Below, piece by piece: positions 57,706 through 64,000 of a stretch of DNA of 64,000 nucleotides (position 1 is the first letter of the stretch; the number at the start of each line of letters is the position of its first letter). The stretch lies in the NCBI GenBank assembly GCA_963756525.1, contig CAVWNR010000003.1, positions 124,001-188,000 on the forward strand, given 5' to 3'. The translations under genes were made by a program, and so were the position numbers. The DNA comes from CAVWNR01 sp963756525. GTDB lineage: Bacteria > Actinomycetota > Actinomycetes > Mycobacteriales > Jatrophihabitantaceae. Below the pieces are notes generated by a model, which saw only the letters and a program-made list of their open reading frames with translations, did not search any database and was not told where the DNA came from.

Positions 57706-59550
57706 GTGACGGCTGACGGTCAGGAAGGGCAGCGGCTGCGTGCTTTGATGCCGCGGGTCGACGGCTTCTTGCCGCTGCGCGGGTATGCCGTGCTCGGTGA
57801 TCAGCGCAGCTGCGCGCTGCTGGGAGAGGACGGTGCGATCGACTGGTGGGCGCTGCCGACGATGGCTGACGCGCCGTGCTTCGGCGCGGTGCTTGACCCC
57901 GAGCGGGGCGGCAGTTTCGTGCTGCGGCCGGTCGGGGACTTCCGGCTGCACCGCAGTTACGTCGACGGCGGTGGCGTGCTCAGGACGGTGTACCGCGGCG
58001 ACGGCGGGACCGTTCAGGTTACCGAGGCGCTCACCTGGGGCATCGTTGCGCTGCTGCCGTGGACCGAGTTGGCGCGCCGGGTCGACGTGCTGGACGGCGC
58101 CGTGGAGATGCGATGGGAGGTCGTGCCAGGCACCCAATTCGAGCGCACGCAGCCCTGGCAGCGCCTGGATGACGGGACTGCGCGGATCACCGTGGGCGAT
58201 CAGGAATTGGCGCTGATTTGTCACCGGGTTGGCGATGCCGAGCAGGTTCCTGGCGGGTTCTGCGGCCGGTTCACCGCCCGCCCTGGCGCGCCGGCGGTTC
58301 TGGCGGTTATCGCCACTGACGGTGAGCCCGTTCCCGTGCCCGCCGTCGATGCCATCCTCGCGCGCCTGGATGACACGATCCGTCGCTGGTCGCAGTGGAC
58401 CGGACAGATCAGCTACCACGGGCCGTGGAGCTCGGCGGTGCGGCGCTCGGCGCTCGTGCACAAGCAGCTCACGCTGCAGCCTGGAGGCGGGGTGCAAGCC
58501 GCTGCCACAACCTCACTGCCGGAGAAGGTCGGCGGGAGCCGCAATTTCGACTACCGCTTTTGTTGGGTGCGCGATACCGGCTTTGCGCTCGACGCGCTGA
58601 CCGGGCTCGGCCTCGCTGAGGAGGTGCACGCCGCACTGTCGTTCATCCTGGACGCGGTGTCAAAGACGGCGCCGGACATCAAGGTCTTCTACCCGATGCG
58701 CGGTGGGCAGCCGAGTGCGCAGATGGCGTCGGTCCCGCTGTGGCGCGGTTACCGGGGCTCGGCGCCGGTGCAACTGGGCAACCAGGCGGCGGCGCAGCAG
58801 CAGCTGGGGACCTACGGCGACCTGCTCGAGGCGGTGGCGCGCTACGTGCGGCACGGCAACCGGCTCGACCCGGGTACCGGACGGGTGATCTACCAGCTCG
58901 CCCAGCGAGTATGCGAGCAGTGGACGCAGGACGACGCCGGGCTGTGGGAGCTTGGACAGCAGCGGCCGTACACGATCTCCAAGATCGGCTGCTGGGTCGC
59001 CCTTGATCGGGCGGTCGAGCTTGCCGGGCTCGGCCAGGTGCCCGACGATCACGTCGAGCGCTGGCAGGGCACCGCCGAGCAGATCCGCGACTACGTCAAT
59101 CGGGCCTGCTGGTCACCGACCGGCAACTCCTACACCTTCTATGCCGGCACCGACGACCTCGACTGCGCCACCCTGCTCGCGGCCCGCACCCGCTTCTGTG
59201 CCGGTGATGATCCGCGGCTGCACGCGACGATCGACGCCATTCGCGGCGAGCTGTCCGCAGGCGGACCCAAGCTGTACCGGTACTCGGGGATGCAGGACGA
59301 GGAAGGCGCGTTTCTCGCCTGCACGTTCTGGCTGGTCGAGGCGCTGGCGATAGCCGGTCGCCTGGACGAAGCCCGCGACACCATGGATGCCGCGGTCGCG
59401 TTGACCAACGACGTCGGGCTGCTGACCGAGGAGATCGACCCGAGCACCGACGACCTGGTCGGCAACATGCCGCAGGCGCTGTCACACCTGGCGCTGATCA
59501 GCGCTGCCACCACGTACCAGGCGCAACTCAGTCGCGCAGAACACGGGTGA
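57706..59550 (+). CDS. Glycoside hydrolase family 15 protein
   Basis: A 614-residue GH15 enzyme with LRGYAVLGDQRSCALLGEDG and IDWWALPTMADAPCFGAVLD in the N-terminal domain, SRNFDYRFCWVRDTGFALDA in the barrel, and EEIDPSTDDLVGNMPQALSH near the end where the catalytic base is expected. This layout is typical of actinobacterial glucoamylase/trehalase-like proteins. No signal peptide. Start GTG 57706 or 57700. It follows the sugar-porter gene closely and overlaps the end of the convergent SDR pseudogene by 23 nt. Confidence 0.87.
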   Translation: MTADGQEGQRLRALMPRVDGFLPLRGYAVLGDQRSCALLGEDGAIDWWALPTMADAPCFGAVLDPERGGSFVLRPVGDFRLHRSYVDGGGVLRTVYRGDGGTVQVTEALTWGIVALLPWTELARRVDVLDGAVEMRWEVVPGTQFERTQPWQRLDDGTARITVGDQELALICHRVGDAEQVPGGFCGRFTARPGAPAVLAVIATDGEPVPVPAVDAILARLDDTIRRWSQWTGQISYHGPWSSAVRRSALVHKQLTLQPGGGVQAAATTSLPEKVGGSRNFDYRFCWVRDTGFALDALTGLGLAEEVHAALSFILDAVSKTAPDIKVFYPMRGGQPSAQMASVPLWRGYRGSAPVQLGNQAAAQQQLGTYGDLLEAVARYVRHGNRLDPGTGRVIYQLAQRVCEQWTQDDAGLWELGQQRPYTISKIGCWVALDRAVELAGLGQVPDDHVERWQGTAEQIRDYVNRACWSPTGNSYTFYAGTDDLDCATLLAARTRFCAGDDPRLHATIDAIRGELSAGGPKLYRYSGMQDEEGAFLACTFWLVEALAIAGRLDEARDTMDAAVALTNDVGLLTEEIDPSTDDLVGNMPQALSHLALISAATTYQAQLSRAEHG

Positions 59551-60531
59551 GCGCGGCTACCGCCGCGGCGCCAGCCGCCGCCATACCGGACAGGATCGCC
59601 CGGCGGTGTATCGAGGCCCACAGCTGTGGGTCTCTGGCGTGCGCCTTCTCATCGAACGCGCCGTGTGCCCCGCGGTCGTCGTGCTCGTCCTGCGGTTCGA
59701 AGACGTTCGAGCCGAAGCGCGGGGCGTCCTTGCCGGTCTGTTGAGACTTCACCCCGGAGCGGCCCAGGTACCAGTCCAGCAATCGCGGCGCGAGGCGTTC
59801 GCCGAGGATCGTGTACGCCGTCGACACGCCCACCCACATGTTGCGCCGCGGATGCTCGGCGAGGAACCCGATCGCCTTCGCCGGCAGCTCAGGCTGGAAG
59901 ATCGGGGGCACCGGCATCGGGTGCTTGGGCATCTTGTTCAAGTTCCACGCGAACTGCGGGTGTTCAGACCCGGCAACTGCACCATGCACAGCTTGACCTT
60001 GCTCTTCTCGTGCGCCAGCTCGGTGATCACCGATTCGGTAAAGCCCTTCACCGCGTGCTTGGCGCCGCAGTAGGCAGATTGCAACGGGATCGACCGGAAG
60101 GCCATCGCGGAGCCGACGTTGACGATGACGCCACGGTCTCGCGGGCGCATCCGCTTCAACGCAGCCAGCGTGCCGTGCACCTGACCGAAGTAGGTCACCT
60201 CGGTCATCCGGCGGAACTCCTCCATCGACGTGTCCCACGAGAAGGCGAGCGAGCCGACGAACGCGACGTTGACCCACAGGTCGATCTCACCCAGTTCCGA
60301 CTCGATCTGCGTCGCCGCCCGCTCTACGGCCTCGTGCTCGGCGACGTCGCACCTGACCGGCAGCGCTCGCCGCCCTGCCTTGGTCACGTCGTTTGCCGCT
60401 GCGTCCAGACCGGCTTGCCCGCGGGCCAGGATGGCAACGTCGTAGCCGCGCCTGGCAAGTTCACGGACGGTCGCCCGCCCCACCCCTGCGGTTCCGCCGG
60501 TAACGACGGCTACCTTCTGCCGCTCTGCCAT
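59528..60531 (-). pseudogene. Short-chain dehydrogenase, frameshifted
   Basis: From ATG 60531: VAVVTGGTAGVGRATVRELA, VNVGSAMAFRSIPLQSAYCG with YCGAK. The frame breaks after MVQLPGLNT at about 59958 and continues one frame over with PQFAWNLNKMPKHPMPVPPI and WVGVSTAYTILGERLAPRLL to RVLRD. One C is missing from the expected ACCCCG run. The joined product (~335 residues) is a close paralogue of the intact SDR at 10353-11378, including its C-terminal hydrophobic helix. Either a recent mutation or an assembly error. Confidence 0.85.
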
Positions 60532-60775
60532 CAGGACTCCTCCACGCTCGAGACGGTGATCGCTGCGCGCCCTCCGCGATGTCCGCCATTTCCGCGACAA
60601 AGCGGGACGCGGCCCGATGGGATGTCAATACCCCACAACCGGCCGGTGATAGCCGGGTGTGATGCATGCCCATCAAGCACCCATCGACGCCGCCGGTTCC
60701 GCCGCGTGCGATCCGCGCCACAGCATGCCGCGAGTCGTGAATCAGCTAACCGATGGCCCGGGATAACTGTGCCGG

Positions 60776-61170
60776 ATGAGAGCAAAGACGGCCCATGGGC
60801 GGCCGCGCTGTCGGGCTGGCGGCGACGGCCGCCGCGGCGAGTGCCGGTGCCGTCGTGGCGGCGGTGGCGCAGTGGTCCACCGGGCTGTGGCATTCGCCGT
60901 CGGACGCGGCGCCCGGTCGGTCGTCCTGGTCGGCCTGTCGATGGGTGCGGTGATCTGCACGCAGTTTCTCGCGCACTCGGCTCACGCCGGGCTGGTGCCC
61001 TGGTCCTATTGCGACAAGCCGCGCCTGGGTCGCCGCTAACCCGCACCTTGTCGAGCTGCGTGAGGTTGCCGGAGCACCGCACGAGTGCTCGTGGAACGTC
61101 GCCCCGGATGACTACGCCCGCCGCGTGCGACAGTTCTTGGTCGACCGCTGCGAGCTGCCGCCGAGCAGTA
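60776..61170 (+). pseudogene. Possible alpha/beta-hydrolase remnant
   Basis: Two short stretches in different frames look like pieces of an alpha/beta hydrolase: SVVLVGLSMGAVICTQFLAH (a GxSxG nucleophile elbow, GLSMG) ending at 61039, and HLVELREVAGAPHECSWNVA followed by DDYARRVRQFLVDRCEL up to about 61165. The N-terminal third and the middle are missing or scrambled. No start or ribosome site supports expression. This is the only signal I see in the 60532-61183 gap. Confidence 0.35.
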
Positions 61171-61183
61171 GAACCCGTCGCCG

Positions 61184-61681
61184 TCAATGACTGACCCGGC
61201 CGCGCTCGGATCGCAGCGTCGACTCGATCAGACGATCGGCGAGGATGCCGGTGACGAACGAGTACACGGCCTTGTGCCCGAAGTCGACGGCCTGCTCCCG
61301 CGGCGGCCAGGTGTGCGGCGGCGCGCCGACACCGGTGGCGTTCTCGATGGTCTGGTCGGTCGAAAGCCGAAAGGCGGTGTGCGCGATGTTGGCCCGTGGC
61401 CCACGCATGCCAACCGCGGCCCAAACGCCGCGCAGTGCCCCGACGACCGCCCCGGTCACGTAGTGCATAGCCAGGTTCCACAGCACGGGCTTGCGGTCGT
61501 CCGGCGCGGGGCGCCGGAGCAATGTCAACAGCGCCCGGCCCGGCACAAAAGAATTCGGGCGGTGGGTGAACGCCTGCTCGAGTTTCTCCCCACCGGCCAT
61601 CACCGCGGCTCCCGCCACACCGGCGAGAGCCCCGAGCCCAGCGGCTCGTCCGAGCCTCGCGCCGCGCGCAGATCGTGTCAC
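61184..61681 (-). CDS. Conserved actinobacterial membrane-associated protein
   Basis: A 165-residue protein from GTG 61681. It begins with a Gly/Ala-rich membrane helix (GLGALAGVAGAAVMAGGEKL) and contains a second hydrophobic part (MHYVTGAVVGALRGVWAAVG), then TDQTIENATGVGAPPHTWP and AVDFGHKAVYSFVTGILADR. I recognise the pattern from uncharacterised actinobacterial proteins; function unknown. GGGTA lies exactly 10 nt before the start, so translation may be near-leaderless. Confidence 0.65.
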   Translation of the reverse strand: MTRSARGARLGRAAGLGALAGVAGAAVMAGGEKLEQAFTHRPNSFVPGRALLTLLRRPAPDDRKPVLWNLAMHYVTGAVVGALRGVWAAVGMRGPRANIAHTAFRLSTDQTIENATGVGAPPHTWPPREQAVDFGHKAVYSFVTGILADRLIESTLRSERGRVSH

Positions 61682-61696
61682 GTTTGCGGTATACCC
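61682..61696 (-). promoter_or_regulatory. GGGTAT box 10 nt before GTG 61681
   Basis: Minus strand GGGTA occupies 61696-61692, followed by 10 nt and the GTG. The expected -35 position reads CGAT, not GTTT, so the call rests on the -10 and spacing. Confidence 0.35.
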
Positions 61697-61761
61697 GGGG
61701 CCGCAGCGTCTTATCGACTCAGTCTGTGCTGCGTTGCCGGGCGGCGTAGTGTCCGGGCCCG

Positions 61762-63225
61762 ATGACACAGGCACCCTCGGCCGGCGGCGAGCGGCCACCC
61801 GACCCGCGCCGCTGGCGTGCGCTCGCGGTGTGCCTCGTCGGTGGCTTCATGGTGCTGCTCGACGTGTCGATCGTGAACGTCGCGCTTCCGTCCATCCGCG
61901 AAGGGCTGCACGCGCCGCAGAGCGACCTGCAGTGGGTGGTTTCCGGTTACGCGCTGACGTTCGGGCTGCTGCTCGTGCCTGCGGGGCGGCTCGGCGACGT
62001 GTACGGGCGGCGCCGACTGTTCGTCGTCGCGCTCGGATTGTTCACCTTGGCGAGCATTGCCTGCGGCATCGCCCAGAACAGCATCTGGCTGGTGATCGCT
62101 CGGCTGTTGCAAGGGTTCGCCGGCGGCGTCCTGACTCCGCAGATCAGCGCACTGATCCAACAGATGTTCTCCGGTCGGGAACGCGGCACGGCGTTCGGCG
62201 TGTTCGGCTCTGTCGTCGGGATCTCGACCGCCGTCGGACCGCTGCTCGGCGGCGTGCTGATCGACGTCTTCGGCCAGCAGGACGGCTGGCGGTGGGTGTT
62301 CTTCGTGAACGTGCCGATCGGCGTGGTGGCGATCCCGCTGGCGTTGCGGCTGCTGCCCGGGCCGCCGGCTCCCGAGCAGCGCGCCGATCGGCACCGCGAC
62401 CTCGACCCGATCGGGGTGTCGATGCTGGGTGTGGCGGTGGTCCTGCTCCTCCTGCCGCTCGTCGAGGAGCAGGAGTGGCACGGCGTCGCGAAGTGGGCGT
62501 TGATCCCCGCCGCGTTCGCCGTGTCGGCCGCCTTCGTGCTGTGGGAACGGCATTATCGCGCATCGGGCCGGGAGCCCGTCGTCGACCTGGGCCTGTTCCG
62601 GCGGCGCTCCTACTCCTTCGGCACGTCGATGATCACGCTGTACTTCGCCGGGTTCACGCCGCTGTTCTTCGTGTTCACGCTCTACCTGCAGATCGGCCTG
62701 CGCTACTCGCCGCTCGACGCGGGTCTGGCGGTAACGCCGTTCGCGATCGGTTCGGCCGTCGCCGCGGGCATCGGCGGGCGCAAGGTCACGCAGCTGGGCC
62801 GACCACTGGTCGCGGCCGGGCTGCTGATCGTCGGGATAGGGCTTGCCGGCTCTATCCTCGCCGTGCATGCCGTGCCGCGCCACGGCACCGGGTGGGCGAC
62901 ACTGCTGCCCCTGCTCGTGGCCGGTCTGGGCAGTGGCCTGGTCATCGCGCCGAACCAGACGCTCACCCTGTCCGAGGTCCCGGTAGATCAGGCAGGCACG
63001 GCGGGCGGCCTGCTGCAGACCGGCCAGCGCATCGGCACCGCGGTAGGGATCGCCGCCGTTGGGTCGGCGTTCTTCGCCCACGTGGCCAGCAGCCGCGGCG
63101 ACTACGCGACCGCGTACCAAGCCGGCGTGCTCATTGCGATCGGTTTCGTTCTCGCCGCGCTGCTCGCCGCGATCACCGACGTCGTCACCGACCGGATGCT
63201 CGAACGCAACGCCGCCCGCACATAG
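61762..63225 (+). CDS. MFS drug:H+ antiporter, DHA2 (EmrB/QacA) type
   Basis: A 487-residue, probably 14-helix exporter. It shows VLLDVSIVNVALPSIREGL (motif D1), VVSGYALTFGLLLVPAGRLG followed by DVYGRRRLFV (motif A) and GVFGSVVGISTAVGPLLGG (motif C, the antiporter signature). The family exports hydrophobic drugs, dyes or lipids. The ATG lies 80 nt from the divergent gene at 61681. No regulator gene is adjacent. Confidence 0.88.
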   Translation: MTQAPSAGGERPPDPRRWRALAVCLVGGFMVLLDVSIVNVALPSIREGLHAPQSDLQWVVSGYALTFGLLLVPAGRLGDVYGRRRLFVVALGLFTLASIACGIAQNSIWLVIARLLQGFAGGVLTPQISALIQQMFSGRERGTAFGVFGSVVGISTAVGPLLGGVLIDVFGQQDGWRWVFFVNVPIGVVAIPLALRLLPGPPAPEQRADRHRDLDPIGVSMLGVAVVLLLLPLVEEQEWHGVAKWALIPAAFAVSAAFVLWERHYRASGREPVVDLGLFRRRSYSFGTSMITLYFAGFTPLFFVFTLYLQIGLRYSPLDAGLAVTPFAIGSAVAAGIGGRKVTQLGRPLVAAGLLIVGIGLAGSILAVHAVPRHGTGWATLLPLLVAGLGSGLVIAPNQTLTLSEVPVDQAGTAGGLLQTGQRIGTAVGIAAVGSAFFAHVASSRGDYATAYQAGVLIAIGFVLAALLAAITDVVTDRMLERNAART

Positions 63226-63374
63226 CGTGCTGTTCCGGTTCGCGGCCCCTGGCGCAGCTGACCGCCAGTCGGCAGCGGCGTCGGCCTTTTGGCACGGCGC
63301 CCGACCTGTGAGACCGTTGATGGCGTTGATCGTCCGCGCGTTGCGGCCAGGGGCGTGTCGCATTGACGGTCCGG

Positions 63375-63610
63375 TTACGGGCGCCAGTTGGTGAGGTCGG
63401 TGCCCGGGTTGTTTGCGGACCAGGTTTGGTAGTCGGCGAAGGACCGGACGCCATGGTGGAGGACGGCTTGGTAGACCGGATGCCGTGGATCGGCTGGCCG
63501 CGGTCCAGCGCGTCTTCTTTGATCGCAAGGATGGCGTCGCGCGTGTGGTCGGTGAGCGCGGCGCGCAGTGGTTCGAGTAGGTCGACGGCCCGCGGCCCGC
63601 GTGATTGTCG
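63375..63610 (-). pseudogene. Unidentified gene remnant
   Basis: In one frame 63600 to about 63490 reads AVDLLEPLRAALTDHTRDAI then AIKEDALDRGQPI; a second frame continues with HPVYQAVLHHGVRSFADYQT and ends WSANNPGTDLTNWRP. The two join sensibly through a frameshift near 63485, so this is probably the decayed C-terminus of a protein I do not recognise. The rest of 63226-63790 shows nothing convincing. Confidence 0.3.
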
Positions 63611-63790
63611 GCGAGCCGTCGACGGGAATGCGCATCGTTAGACGCAACCCAGCAACGAGCCATCGGCTATGTCGGCGCGGCATCGAGGTGGGCCGGATTG
63701 ACGAGCACCGGCTCCTCATCCGCAAACAGGTGGTGCGCGGTGAATTCCGCGGATCCGGCTACCGGGCACTCGCCAGCACCTGGTCGCGGC

Positions 63791-64000
63791 TCAGCGAGCT
63801 CCGCCGTTGAGCCACTCCTGGAAGCTTTGCGTGCCATGCCGGTAGTCGCCCGTGGGCAGGTTGTCGCCGGTCGCCATCGCCGTGCCGGCCTTGCCGGGCA
63901 GCCGCACTGGCCAAACGGGCCTGCGCGAGCCGCGGGCGCGCAGCAGGCGGCGGATCAGATCGGGCAGGTACTCTTCCTGCGGCCCGGCCAGCTGGGTCAT
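63791..64000 (-). CDS. NmrA-like NAD(P)-binding protein, C-terminal end (partial)
   Basis: The frame runs off the window at 64000, so the N-terminus is missing; the methionine at the edge is internal by family comparison. The visible part, LAGPQEEYLPDLIRRLLRAR, VRLPGKAGTAMATGDNLPTG and YRHGTQSFQEWLNGGAR, matches the end of atypical SDR/NmrA-type proteins that bind NAD(P) and often act as redox sensors or reductases. Confidence 0.7.
   Translation of the reverse strand: MTQLAGPQEEYLPDLIRRLLRARGSRRPVWPVRLPGKAGTAMATGDNLPTGDYRHGTQSFQEWLNGGAR

Noticed and set aside
1..64000. CRISPR arrays, tRNA and rRNA genes
   Set aside because: No regularly spaced repeats and no recognisable tRNA T-arm or rRNA core sequences were seen by eye; a tRNAscan/Infernal run would settle it.

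Overview
The window is high-GC DNA from an actinomycete. The genus cannot be fixed from sequence alone, but a soil or desiccation-tolerant lineage in the Frankia, Geodermatophilus or Jatrophihabitans neighbourhood would fit. Pointers are frequent GTG starts, dense operons with 4-nt stop/start overlaps, an F420-dependent oxidoreductase, a SigF/RsbW-type stress module, actinobacterial families (DUF5709, Holin-X, DUF3618), and an UdgX-type uracil-DNA glycosylase. I saw no rRNA, tRNA, CRISPR array, prophage or intact insertion sequence.

Layout: 1-6023 holds the 3' end of aconitase, a transketolase, small conserved proteins, a membrane GAF protein and a stand-alone hopanoid C-3 methylase (hpnR). 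6114-14764 holds topoisomerase IB, many small stress-type proteins, ChaB, a short-chain dehydrogenase, a GH15 glucosidase and the sigF-rsbW pair. 24654 down to 15145 is one long minus-strand operon for a surface glycan or glycoconjugate: carbamoyltransferase, a GT2-GmhB-type phosphatase fusion, two heptosyltransferase-like GT9 proteins, three further glycosyltransferases, a cyclase-family hydrolase and a broken PPC/DUF296 gene. 24928-31191 is a lactate-pyruvate-acetate operon (D-lactate dehydrogenase, acetate-type transporter, pyruvate oxidase, DUF1275). 31197-41235 is mixed: nucleotidyltransferase, EEP phosphatase, HtrA-like lipoprotein protease, a frameshifted CDF transporter, DMT transporter, STAS, hemerythrin, GAF-ANTAR and cytochrome oxidase subunit I. 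41359-47743 has two divergent hemerythrin genes, one heading an operon with a HAD phosphatase and a compact Mrp-type cation/proton antiporter. 47772-53680 has envelope helper proteins, an F420 enzyme, a DJ-1 protein and an operon of baeRF/Vms1-like protein, UdgX and HldE. 53873-64000 has SDRs (one frameshifted), three MFS transporters, a second GH15 enzyme and gene remnants.

Two themes tie the region together. First, sequences of the form GTTT-N16/17-GGGTA (SigF/SigB-type) stand before transketolase, the sigF operon, both hemerythrin genes, the DJ-1 gene, a proline-rich peptide gene and a sugar-porter-like MFS gene, with looser versions before several others. I infer a general stress regulon clustered around its own sigma factor. 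In four cases GGGTA lies exactly 10 nt before the start codon, so those transcripts may be nearly leaderless. Second, heptose chemistry recurs (GmhB-like domain, two GT9 proteins, HldE), suggesting an ADP-heptose-derived glycan in a Gram-positive-type cell.

Three genes carry apparent single-base losses (17235-17260 region, 35697, 59958). All have the same sign, so assembly error must be considered before calling them pseudogenes.
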